This document shows, in pieces, positions 46,967 through 57,789 of a stretch of 64,000 nucleotides of DNA; within the stretch, counting starts at the first letter, position 1, and every line of letters starts with the position of its first letter. A program made the position numbers and the translations under genes. Origin of the DNA: Plectrocnemia conspersa (lineage: Eukaryota > Arthropoda > Insecta > Trichoptera > Polycentropodidae). The notes under the pieces are model-generated. The model was not told where the DNA came from, did no database searches, and saw nothing but the letters and a program-made list of their open reading frames with translations. The DNA lies in NCBI GenBank assembly GCA_009617715.1, contig VTFK01000241.1, forward strand, positions 124,001 through 188,000, read 5' to 3'.

Positions 46967-49900
46967 ATGCGGCGCGCGGGGGGTCGCTGGCTCTTCGTGG
47001 CGCTCCTCGCTGCTCTGCTGCTCTTCTTGGTCTCGAGGTTGGGAGGGGCGTGGCGCGCTTGGAGACAACCGGCGGCCAAGTGGGCCGGCCTCGACAGCTG
47101 CCCCTTCTGCTACGGCCGCGACGCCTGCGAAGCCCTACAGTCCGACGTGCGTCTGACAGTAGAGAGCGCATCCGCCCTCGTGGCGCTGCTGGGCGACAAG
47201 AACGCGGTGGAAGGGCGCCGGCGCTCGGACGACCGGAAGCTAGCGCTCAAGAGGCTGGGCCACGACTGGGAACTGCGACGGCTGGACGCCAGGGTCTGCG
47301 AGCCCTTTCCTGGTACTCGTTTTATTTTCATCACCATTGTTCCCATTCACAAAGATCGATTAGTCAATTTCAAGAATGCGCCTATGTATATAGGTACATA
47401 GGTATTATAAGGTGACCAGATTTTGAAAACGATAAAAAAGGAAAAAGGCCATCTTGGAATTTTTTGCTCAAACTTGATAAAGAAATCATTTCGGAAATTT
47501 CATTGTGCACAATTTTCGTTTGCGCAATAATCACCGAACTTTCCCACATACATACCTAGTACATATCAACTTCGAAACAACTTCGCCTATTTATCACAAT
47601 ACAGCAACATGTTTGCCACAAAGACAAGAGAACTGAAAAACCACTTGAAACTAACTTTTGGGCTATATATTATGTTTCGAAAAAACTATTCCAAAAAATT
47701 ATTATGTCTTTGAAAATGCGCCTTTATAAAAAGTGATCCAACTTCAGATTCCGAACGTTAAAAAAAAACAATTTAATGACATCTTCAATTTTTTTATTAT
47801 TAATCCAACATTGATGTATTTCATTAATTATGAAAAAAAATATCAATTAAAAAGCCGCACTTGGACTTTTTGCAGCAGCCGATCCTTTCGATGCAATTTT
47901 TGACGATTTTTTCGTACATTTCGGGCGGTATCTCGGCTATAACTTGCCGGATGTTGGTTTTTATGTGATCCAGTTTTTCGGATTTGTTCGCGTAGACATG
48001 ACGGCGGTAAATAACATGACATTGGCGGTCGGTTAACGTAACTAAAACGTGAAATAATGCGACATGGGAACTTTTCACGCAAAACATCCAACGTTGTACC
48101 CGATGTGTAGCAAGTTGCGCTATTTTGTTGGAACAACATGTTTTCCATATAAATATTTTCGATTTCATACCAAAAATAATCGGTTATCATGCGCCCCATT
48201 GCGCCCCATTGCGCCCATCGTTGATTGTTACAGTCCGACCATTATTGTTTTAAAAAAAGTAAGACCCAATGCCGCTGCCTGACCACAATGCGCCCCAAAC
48301 AGTCTTTTTGGGCATGTAATGTAAATCAACAATGTAAATCAACAATGGAAGGGAGATAAAATAATCTCAATAAAGCTATATAATGCTTTATGAGTGTCAA
48401 CTCATAATGCGACAATAGCGGTTAAAAATATATGTAATGCAATGGGCAGGGATGCCACTAAATTTATAAAGCGTCAATTTACTATAAATAGTCCTTAGGG
48501 GTTTTTAGTGAGGATATTAGGGCTAACATAACAGCATGTCCGAGAAAAACGATTCAGAAGCTAGCACAAAAGCTACTCACAGACATTAAAAAAATTAGGA
48601 AAGGTGTTATTTTGCAGAATATTAATATCTCATAAATTGTCTGAGAACATTAAAAAATTTGTTGTTTCCAAAAATACAATTGATTCATGTGAAGAAAAAT
48701 TGTAGAATAAGATGGAAAATTTATAATTTAGTAAAAGTTTTAATTTTCAGCTCTTTTACCCCAAACGGTTAATTTTTTTTGTTAAGAAAATTATTACATC
48801 TGTTTTTATTTTCTTCCATAAATTGCGTTTTATTTATACTTTTTTTCTATAACCCATTTTATATTCGCATACATCATACAAGTTCAACTTTTTAAAATTA
48901 AAATTCCTATCAATCATCACATATTAGGTTTTCCTTGATTTTCCTAATCTCACGGATGAATATCGTGAATTTTTTTGTAGTGACATATTGCTTGTAAGCT
49001 GTAATAATAGTTAATAATTAATAAAATAGGTGTCGTTAATTTACAGACTTTGATGTCTCACGACTCACTTAGTAGTTGTAAATTGTGTTTACCCTGTTGT
49101 AACGCCTCAGGCTTACGTCTATTATGTTGAAATGAAAGAAATGTGCATTATTTCGCTAGGTTTAGAATCGATTAAATCGTAAAACTTTTAGGTTTGTCGG
49201 TTTTTTCCTAAAATGTTCATTTTATTATTTTGGATGATGATTTTTATTATTAATTAAAATAAGGCGCCCAAACGTCCTCTTTTTGAACAAAAAATTCCAA
49301 AATGATGATTTTTTTGATGAACTACTGTAGCAATATATCTTCCTCAAACAAAAAATTTCGAGATGGTTTATTTATTTTTAGTGTCTTCCTTTGATATTTT
49401 CAAAATCTGGTCATTTTTATTAAAACAATATTTAAAAAATAACTACACATACTAGAATAATAATAATAACAGATTTAAAATCAACGCATAACTTTTCATG
49501 TAAATCAGATAATTTAATCTTCGTGGCAAATAAATCATAAAAAAGTAATACACATTTAACCATACAAAGTGATATATTAAATAAACTCAAAAAATTTATT
49601 AATATTATTTTTTTTATATTTATATAATAATTATGAACAATAAAATTTGTTGATTTTTTAAATAGTACAACTTTTCGAATGATGTAAAATGAAATTTTAT
49701 CAGTTCATCACTAGATTTAAACAAGCGGCGAAAGATACAATATAGTATATGATGGAAGAAAGTTGTGAAGAACTCGAAACGGTGTCCGCAGAATTAGTCC
49801 TTAATTTAGGAAACGACTTTAGGAGCACATTATACACAAAGTCATCATGGTATGTTAGGCATTCATGCAAACGATGCACATATGTGCTTTACTATTGTAA

Positions 49901-52900
49901 ATCTATCACTGTTTTGCCATAAGCCCAAAGTGTTAATAGCATAAGTGTATCAATACTTCATAAAAATAATCAATGTTCGGATTTTGAATATGTTTTTATA
50001 AATTATAAATTATTTATATTTTAATTTAAATGAACATATGACTCTTGGAAGCTTTGGAATTTGATTCGGCTGCGATAATTGGTTTACTCATTGAAGTCTA
50101 AACTTCTACCAATATGTTATTGAAACCACTTATTTAACTATTTGGAAGCTCATGCACGTGCTTTATAATTTTATGTTGTTATTGAGTTGCACACGGGGTG
50201 CACTAAATTCTGTTCGGTTATACGTATGTATCTTGCTTTGCATGGTATGCTTTTGGATCGGGAAACATTGCTGTTACTCTAATGATTGAAAATATGCTTT
50301 TATGAAATTAAACAGTATTGTGGCAACCCTAAAACAAATTATTTTTGATAATAATTACAATTATAGATAAACTTATCAACTTTTGTTGCCGTCGATACAC
50401 TGTACAATTTTACACCTTTTTTCGCTACATAGATAAAATAATTTAATTGTTATGTACAATTATGGCACTTTTAGCTATATCATTAATATTTTTTTGTATA
50501 TATTGTATTATATATTTTAAAAAAATAGTAAAAAAATAGTAATACAAACTATTTTTATACAAACTAAATTCAGAAGTCAAAAATCCATAAAAAAAAGCAA
50601 TAAAATTGTGTCGGAGCCGTCGCAGTGAAAATGTTCAGTTATTTAGCATTCATATTAAGACTTTTTATAACAATATTACGATTTACAATAAGTGAGAATC
50701 GTATGAAGCATATCTAAACCGAATTTTGACCAATAGGGGAGCAGCGTCACAGTGGGAACGCTCGTTACCGAGTGTTCCCACTGCGACGGTGGCGCCACGA
50801 TTTTATTGTTTTTGCTGTGAATTTTTGACTTCTGAGTAGTGATAATTGTTTTTGCGCCTTCTTATTGACCAAAATTTGGTTTGAATACACTTTGACCAAT
50901 ACTCTCATATCAGAAGTCCATAGTAATATCGGTAAGGATAGCTATCATATTTTTAAAACATAGTGTACTATCCAAATGCAGACTAACTATGGAGCAATAC
51001 GCGAGATGCAACATCTGTCTGTTTTTCTTCAGCTTATTTTCCGCTGAGAGATGAATTAGTTTTAGAACTTTCATTAGGTTAGGTTTGGGTTTGAACAGCA
51101 AATGGACGTTTCATTTTTTTAATACATATAAGATATTCTCTATGAGCTGTATTATCTCATTATTAGAGAATTTTCAATACCAGATATGTACGACCTAGCT
51201 CGATTTTAATTAATCATCACAATATTTACCCGTGAGATTAGGAAAATCTAGGTAAACCTAATCTGTGATGATCGATCGGAATTAAAATTATATAATAATC
51301 ACTAATTTTGGTCTCCCACACGATAGAAATTAAAAAAACACAAAGGTCCGTATAAGACTTATACCATTCGTCTATCGTGCTGGTCAAATTGAGTTTCATC
51401 GACATTTTAGAATAACATATAATTTCACTAGTGCCTAAATTATATTTTCGCTAGTAGAAATATATATTTATTGGTGAAAATATATTTGGACTTCACTAGT
51501 GAAAATATAACTTCACTGAAAAATACACATTCACTGTAACATTTATACATCGCATGAAATATATAATGATAGGTATGTAAATATATATTTATTACTACAT
51601 ATGGAAAAGTTGAAATCATGTAATTTTACTAGCACATGTCAGATAAATTATATTTTCACTGGTAAAAATATTTATCTACCGGTGAAAATGTATTCCGATA
51701 TGATTTCACTGAAATGACTTATTTTAAAATATATTTTTTGGATAGGTTCGAACCTGTTTTTTTTATATTTTCTTTGATGGATATCCTGAAAATTTCTTGT
51801 TTAAAAACAGGGACAACTTTTCAACTTTTTTTTTTGGGGGGGGGGGGGGGGGGGGCAAAAGTTAAGATTCATAGTATTTCATTAAATGACATGCATTTTT
51901 TGGATAAATTCAGGGGGGGTGCAAATGCCTCCCCAAATGATTTGTAGGTAATTATCCGATAATGATAAAGAATATTTTAAGACGTGTGTCTTGAAGCTTA
52001 TAACGGTCGAGTTTTATGTTGTGATAATTGTTATCAAATGTTGGCATGGCTATTGTGAGCTTATCATGTTTTGAATAAAATTGATTGTATCTTATTTTAA
52101 TAAAGCTAATGATATAGAAATTGGCGTGTAATTATATATACATATATATGTATTATCCTTGAGGCAAAAATCTTGTGAATTGTTATAATGATACAATACA
52201 TATTGTTTCCAGATGACTGTGACTATGACTCGGTTGAAGATCTGCACGACACTCTCGTGACTGCAATAAAACGACTGATATCTGTGGAGCGACTGAGACT
52301 GGAACCAGACGAGGTAGGATTCGCCATGTGTCCTGAGACCGACCGCATTTCGGAGGTGCTAGATGCGCAAATGCGCAGCGACGAAGAACCGAACAGCCCT
52401 CTCAACAAGGCGGCGATGCTCAACTCCTGGACCATGATGAACATCAACGCTGAACCGCTTTTGCTTAAATACTTATCGACGGACGATAACGACTGGCCAG
52501 TTCCGGAATTTTTGGGTGCATGCGGTCGCGTCATTATCGAGTCGCACGCTGGAGAGCCTCTTTCGAGCTACGTTTCCTCATCGCTTTCGACTAGGGCACA
52601 AATAGCCATCGGTTTGCTCGAAGCCGCTGACTCGTTTACCTTCGATCACCCAGATTTTAGGTAAGGCGTTAAATCTGGTTTAAAATAATAGTAAAATCTC
52701 ACTCTTTCACTGTCATGCTTCAGATTCTACCTCACCGACGTAGACGTAGACAACATCGCCGTCAACGAGACGAGTTTAAGGCCGATATTTATTGATCTCG
52801 AAAATGTGATATTGCTCGACAAAAATGCGAATTCCACTAATCAAAGACAGAATCATTCGAGCGAAGTTTTGGACTGTCCCGGATGTTTCGCTTTTTCAGT

Positions 52901-53183
52901 AGATGACATCTGTAGTTACGGCTTGAGCGATCACAACCATTACGCTATATGTTCGTTGATCGCCAACGATTTGCTCAAAGCCAACGCGGTCCGTAAGGTA
53001 AATAATATAGTCTAATAAAAAGTAAACAAACCGTAAAATGATATTATGTTGTTTTTTAAGATGTCTCCGAAGCTGTTGGATCTGCTGTCGGAGTGCGTTT
53101 CGCCGCTGGAGGGTACAGACCGATTTGGCATTTCGCGTCTGCTACGAGAAGAGTTGGAAACGCTCGTAGACGTTTACGAATAG
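46967..53183 (+). CDS. Divergent protein kinase domain 2 (DIPK2A/B, C3orf58 family)
   Basis: Four exons join in phase: 46967-47312, 52213-52660, 52724-52997, 53061-53183; 396 aa against 430 for human DIPK2A. The N-terminus is a signal-anchor (LFVALLAALLLFLVSRL, residues ~9-25), then a cysteine motif CPFCYGRDAC (~45-54). LALKRLG (~92-98) holds the presumed ATP-site lysine. EFLGACGRVIIESHAGEPL precedes FYLTDVDVDNIAV (~266-278), the HRD-loop equivalent, and FIDLENVILLDK (~287-298), the DFG equivalent. SDHNHYAICSLI follows. These blocks align in order with DIPK2A, a Golgi/secreted FAM69-type kinase-like protein that promotes cell survival in mammals. Activity is not established here. Intron 1 (4.9 kb) holds transposon remnants. 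AATAAA lies at 53481-53486. Confidence 0.92.
47725..48200 (-). pseudogene. Remnant of a mariner-like transposase, C-terminal part
   Basis: The minus strand reads FQQNSATCYTSGTTLDVLRE, then FPCRIISRFSYVN, then, in another frame, VYANKSEKLDHIKTNIRQVI and AEIPPEMYEKIVKNCIERI. This is the end of an insect mariner-like (Tc1/mariner superfamily) transposase that usually reads FQQDGATCHT. The catalytic aspartate is replaced by asparagine and the frame is broken. Its 3' edge (GTGATCCAACTTCAGATTCC) resembles the ends of the MITEs at 29615 and 37733. Confidence 0.75.
48400..48620 (+). pseudogene. Mariner transposase N-terminal fragment
   Basis: GCGACAATAGCGGTTAAAAA and the coding-like CPRKTIQKLAQKL match the decayed mariner at 20170-20900, in opposite orientation. 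Only the helix-turn-helix region is left, and it is out of frame with itself. Confidence 0.55.
48900..49140 (-). repeat. Repeat family D copy, reverse orientation
   Basis: In reverse it carries GTGAGATTAGGAAAATC, GCTGTAATAATAG-like and GTTGTAACGCCTC words that match the copies at 43.6, 45.6 and 51.2 kb. Confidence 0.55.
50570..51940. repeat. Foldback repeat family A copy in DIPK2 intron 1, with family D inserted
   Basis: It shows the head-to-head pair CGTCACAGTGGGAACGCTCG (50745-50764) and CGAGTGTTCCCACTGCGACG (50769-50788), 18 of 20 paired. The interior blocks follow, and a family D segment (about 51170-51360) lies between the TTAGGTTAGG word and the CACTAGTG block. An 18-base-plus G run at about 51836-51855 lies near its right end. 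Confidence 0.75.
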
Positions 53184-53733
53184 ATCTATCGGAATGTTCG
53201 ATATGGCAATTAACCTGTGACGTTCGAGTGTAGAGCAAGAAGAATGACCCTCGTCTCCTTTCCCCAGCTAATTTGGCCTGATAGAGTGGGAGAAAAATTC
53301 GGAGAAAATCATTGCGAAAAATCGGCATTTTCGATTTATTACTCACCAGTTACCATTGTTTTAAAATTATCACTATGACAATGTTTATTGCATTTATGCA
53401 CAATGGAATCTCACTTACCTCAGCAGAACGGCGTTTATGTTACCGTTTACTACGTCTGTTATGAACTATGTAAATTTAAAAATAAATGGTGCTATTAGTT
53501 TTGTTGCAAATTTATTTTTATTTAATTTTTAATTTAAAAAATATGATTTTATTACTGGCAAGTATTTTAATTATATATTTTGAGACATAGATGTTTACTT
53601 AGCGAGCTCTTTCTATGGATTCTTGCAGTCTATTCCCTAGTCTTTAAAAGACAGAACAGCTTATTCAGTCAAATTGTCAATGTTCTGTATGCAGCCACAA
53701 GAGCTTCTCTTTAAACTGGAAATCTCTCGAGGA

Positions 53734-54103
53734 CAGGGCCGGCCCTAGGTTATTTGGCGCCCTAGGCAAAAACTAAATTTGCGCCCCCCCCTATTAATAC
53801 TTGATGAGCGCAAAAATATAATTAAAATTAAAGTAAAACTATATTATATTTGACACCATACTCTTTTTTGTGATTGTGGGTATTTAAGAATTTATAATTT
53901 ATTTTTTGTTGTGATTTTTTACGTGTGAAATAATTTAAAGAGTACACAGTAGTGTATAAAAAACTAATATCAGATTATATTCTTTAACAATATTGTTTGA
54001 TAATTTTAAGTGAATATTGCGCCTTCATTTGGTATCACGGCGCCCCACAAGATCTAGCGCCCCAGGCGATCGCCTGTACTGCCTACCCCTCGGGCCGGCC
54101 CTG
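53734..54103. mobile_element. hAT-type MITE with perfect 8 bp target duplication
   Basis: The termini CAGGGCCGGCCCTAGG and CGGGCCGGCCCTG are inverted repeats over CAGGGCCGGCCC. An exact 8-bp duplication, ctcgagga, flanks the element at 53726-53733 and 54104-54111. It lies between DIPK2 and the secreted-peptide gene. The 370-bp body has no transposase. Confidence 0.9.
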
Positions 54104-54111
54104 CTCGAGGA

Positions 54112-55130
54112 TAGTTGAATTGTCAACAGCATCCTTCAGTAGTTTGAAGAAATGTCTAGTGATATACAACTTTCAGTGAATCGTATCACAACGCTCCCAA
54201 AAGAAAGGCGCTTGTATACAAGAACGGATATTAATTAAATATTCGCATACAATGGTATCTCAAGATCTAAGCTTTTTCGATTAAAAAGGGGTATTTAGTT
54301 TTCAGGAAGTATCATCAAAAAGTGGACAAAGTTCAGGGGCGTCATTTTAGCTTTTTCGAATGCAGAACACAGTGGGAATTCATCTGTATTTAAAAGAAAA
54401 CCGGAACATGTAACTGCCATATTTATGTCATCACCCATTTCTTTCTTTTACAATATTGTTATTGTTTATTATTACTTTATCATATAGTCAATTTTAATTG
54501 TGAGAATAATTATGACAACACTTATTTAACGGTAGAAATTCTCCGTCCTTACTTTGAAACGTGGACGTACAAATTATGTCAACGTTTATATAATGATAAT
54601 TATTTAATTAGTCATTAAGTTATTTTAAGCGCTTAATTGACATAATTACATTTTTACACTGAGAAATTCGTTATATTAAATATTTTAATTGAGTCGCTGA
54701 TGTAAATAGTGGTCTATGTTACATAACTTTTTTTGCCGTTATGTATTATTTAACTATCTATAAAATATCTATGTATCTAATGAATAATAATGTATAATGT
54801 TAATATAGAAAACTATTTGCCTAATTTTAATTATGAACGTTTAATTTATGTATACACAGCTTTGTTAAATTCATAGAATACATTATAAAGTTATATACAG
54901 GATGGGCCAGATAGATGAGCGATTTTAAAATCATCATTGTTTGTAAACGGTAGGCAGATCCAGATTTGAACAATGTTTCCAACGCGATGGTGCACACCTG
55001 GATAATGTTATTTTTAAGATAAGATTTTCCTGAATGTTTACTTTAATATAAATTTTAAAAAATCGATAAGATTTATAGTTTTTTATAGTAATTTATTTCA
55101 AACCGTTCATATTTATGGCTCACCTTGTAT
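54112..55130. other. AT-rich intergenic DNA, nothing firm
   Basis: A short family A edge (GGGGCGTCATTTTAGC) lies near 54337. Nothing else is recognised. Confidence 0.45.
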
Positions 55131-55134
55131 ATTA

Positions 55135-55427
55135 AGGTGACCAGAGGTCGTCCTTTTGTAATTTTTTTGCCCTTTCTGAAGAAAAATACCTTTTTTCATT
55201 TTGAACTTCCGCAGCAATTTCTCCTAAAAAAAATTAGGAGATGGTCATTGAAAAATAAACCGTGATGACCTTTTTTTAGCTTTCGCAACAATCTGTCCTC
55301 AAACTAAAATTTCCGATATAGCTTTTAAACAAAAAAAAATCGAAATGACATTTTTTCCGTTCCCGCAGCAATAATGACCTTTTTATTTTTAGTGTCCTCC
55401 ATTGATATTTTTAAAATCTGGTCACCT
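55135..55427. mobile_element. MITE with AGGTGACCAGA terminal inverted repeats and TA duplication
   Basis: The ends AGGTGACCAGA and TCTGGTCACCT are perfect inverted repeats flanked by TA on both sides, as in Tc1/mariner-class or PIF-like insertion. The interior repeats CCTTTTT and AAAATTTCGA-like words and has no coding capacity. Related ends bracket 47410-49415. Confidence 0.7.
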
Positions 55428-55584
55428 TAGATATATAGATATGGGCATAGAAGAAGTAAAGATACATTTGATGGGGTGAAAAGGCAATGCATCTTGAGGA
55501 TCTTATGAAATTAGATGATATAGGCATTTAGGCACAGATTGAGCTGCTGCAGTAGTATTTTAATGCATATTATTACATTTACAT

Positions 55585-55745
55585 GTTATTACAATGAGTG
55601 GACGGTGCGCGAGACACGCACCGGCGTGCCAGCCCGCCAGAGTCGCCAAATAAAGTATGTTCATTACGCCAGGGTTACCAGAGCACCAACAAGTTTTGGC
55701 TATAATTAAACCTAAATGAATATATATAAATGGGCCCCCCCATAG
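55585..55745 (+). repeat. Dispersed repeat family C, copy 3
   Basis: GTGGACGGTGCGCGAGACAC, CAGCCCGCCAGAGTCGCC, TTACCAGAGCACCAACAAG and TTTTGGCTATAATTAAACC occur in the same order as at 1.5 kb and 37.5 kb. A C-rich run follows, as at 1.7 kb. Confidence 0.55.
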
Positions 55746-56039
55746 AAAGCAATTTTAGATTCATGTGGTGGACAAAACCAAACCAAAACCATGTATCAAC
55801 ATGTAAACGTCTGTCATGGTTACACGACAAAACGCTCACTGACAAAAAGCTCACCGACACAATTTCCACGACAGAATGTTCAACCATAAAACGTTTAATT
55901 TATTATATTTTATTTTATTAATTTTTGTTCTGTTATAAACCAAAAAAACTTTTTGGTATCACCCAAATAAAATTTTAGCCTTATTTAATTCACCACTTTT
56001 TAAATAAAAATATTTTTAATTTGCTAACAATACACATTG

Positions 56040-57015
56040 GCAATGTCGCAGTGGGAGCGTTCCCACTGCGACGGTACTGCCACGATTTTATTACTTTTGA
56101 CGTGAATTTTTGCCTTCTGAGAAGTGTTTTTGCGCCCTCTTATTGACCAAAATGCTGTTGGAATATACTTTGATCAGACCTCTTATATCATAAGTGAATA
56201 GTAATATAATTGAGGATATCTATCATATTTTTAAAACATAGTGTAATAAAAAAGTGCAGATAAGCTATGGAGCAATATGTGATACGCGACGTCTGTCTAT
56301 ATTTCTTCTTCTGCTTATTTTCCCTTAAGAAATGATTTGGCCTGGTTTGTATTTTAGACTTGCCCTAATGAAAGTTCTAAAACTATAATTAGTTTTAGAG
56401 TTTTCATTGGCTTAGGTTTGGGTTTGACAGTAAATAGACGTTTCGCAACTGTCAAATTGAGTTTTATATAGACATTTTAGAGCAGCATATAATTTCACTA
56501 GCACCTATCAGCTAAATTATATTTTCGCTAGTGGAAATATATAACTACTGCTGGAAATGTATTTGGATTTCAAAAATACACATTAACTGTAACATTTATA
56601 CATGTAAATAAATAATGATAAGTATGTAAATGTATTTATTAACTACATATGGAAAAGTTTAAATTATATATTTTTACTAGCACCTGCCAGATAAATTATA
56701 TTTTCACTAGTAAATATATATATCTATCGGTAAAAATGTATTCTGATATGATGTTATTGAAATGGCGTATTTAAAAAAATATTTTTAGGATAGATTCGAG
56801 ACTGTTTTCTTCTGATTTTCTTTGAGAAATAACCTGAGAATATCTGGTAACTTCTGAATCAGTGATGTCATTTCAGCTTTTTTTAATATTTCTATTTTCT
56901 TAGAATTCATAGTATAAATAACATGATATAATATTTCTATTTTATTAGGATAACATGACCAAATTCAAAGGGTCGGGGCAAATGCCCCGACCCCTTGAAT
57001 TTGCCCCCTCAAATG
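56040..57015. repeat. Foldback repeat family A copy upstream of the peptide gene
   Basis: It opens with a compact palindrome, GTCGCAGTGGGA (56045-56056) and TCCCACTGCGAC (56061-56072). The TTAGTTTTAGAGTTTTCATT hairpin side, the CACTAG blocks and the closing palindrome GTCGGGGCAAATGCCCCGAC (near 56970) follow. The edge is CAAATGACGACCCTG. Confidence 0.75.
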
Positions 57016-57564
57016 ACGACCCTGAAAGTTTTGAGGAGGGTTTGAAGTCCTTGATGAAAATCGGCGATTATTATCAGCTTCCAGGCTTATCGCGAAAAGT
57101 TTCGAGGAGGGTTTTAGATAATCTAATTAAACGCTCGGGAACTCGAGCTTTCAGCTTTCTAATTACCTTTATAGGCATGACATAAAATACTGTGTTATCT
57201 AGCTGCGATTTGGGTGAATATCGATATTATCAGTGTCCTGACTGACATTGTTACGAAAGTTATTGTGAATAATTATTCTCGCAGAACAAAAGATTCACCT
57301 ATTGGAATGTGTAGACACAAAGAGTCGGCATTTCGTCTTAAAATAACCATACAGAGAATTAAATGTGTGATATGTTTAAAATATATGCTAAGGATAAGTG
57401 ATGTTAACTAAACGAAGTATACTTAAACATAATTTATTACTGATATTAGCAATTCGAAGAAATGATTAAGGGCAATAGGGTGAAATAATTGAAAGTACAA
57501 GTGAGTGATATATGAGTTTTTTTATTATCTTTGGTGTTGGTTCATATTACATATCGCTTTCATC

Positions 57565-57750
57565 TCATAGATGATCGTTGTCAGAGGGCTGCTTCACCCA
57601 GAACCCCCAAGGGGCGTAGGAGTGGTGGTGCGAGTCGCTCTGTGTGGGGCCTCTGTACACCTTGATCTGGACCTTAGAGCCGTCGATTCGACCGCAGAGG
57701 CCGACAGAGGCGGCGGACACCAGCAACAACATCAGCAGCGTCCACTTCAT
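57565..57750 (-). CDS. Small secreted peptide precursor, 61 aa, family not recognised
   Basis: A single-exon frame on the minus strand starts MKWTLLMLLLVSAASVGLCG, a clear signal peptide with cleavage expected after residue 17-20. The mature part is about 41 aa, with a KVQIKVYRGPT block, a HHH triplet, an aromatic APWGFWVKQ segment and an acidic tail ending DNDHL. It has no cysteine beyond the signal region. A TATA box (57783-57789, minus) and an initiator-like GTCAGC put the transcription start about 13 bp before the ATG. A minus-strand AATAAA lies at 57521-57526, about 40 bp past the stop. These give a compact mRNA of about 265 bases. A longer plus-strand open frame across the same DNA (57571-58176) is antisense and lacks such signals. 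Function is unknown. Confidence 0.7.
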   Translation of the reverse strand: MKWTLLMLLLVSAASVGLCGRIDGSKVQIKVYRGPTQSDSHHHSYAPWGFWVKQPSDNDHL

Positions 57751-57782
57751 GGTCGTTTTGCTGACTTTCGCCGAGCGCGAGG

Positions 57783-57789
57783 CTTTATA
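57783..57789 (-). promoter_or_regulatory. TATA box of the secreted peptide gene
   Basis: The minus strand reads CCATATAAAGCC. The TATAAAG core is 27-28 bases before an initiator-like TCAGC at about 57763 and 33 bases before the start codon. Most other genes in this window have no TATA box, which fits an inducible or tissue-restricted gene. Confidence 0.65.

Larger units (their letters stand above)
47410..49415. mobile_element. 2 kb composite element with AGGTGACCAGA termini in DIPK2 intron 1
   Basis: A 17-bp perfect inverted pair, TGACCAGATTTTGAAAA (47413-47429) and TTTTCAAAATCTGGTCA (49397-49413), brackets this segment. The same termini close a 293-bp MITE at 55135-55427. The bracketed DNA contains a mariner-like transposase fragment, a mariner fragment and a family D copy, so it is probably a MITE enlarged by later insertions. 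Confidence 0.5.

Noticed and set aside
46957..47415. 152-codon plus-strand frame starting 10 bp before the DIPK2 start
   Set aside because: It is out of frame with the conserved DIPK2 protein. It is kept only as a possible upstream start, not as a gene.
56955..57185. 76-codon frame after family A edge
   Set aside because: It starts inside the repeat edge and has no known domain; a short direct repeat of GAGGAGGGTTT explains part of it.
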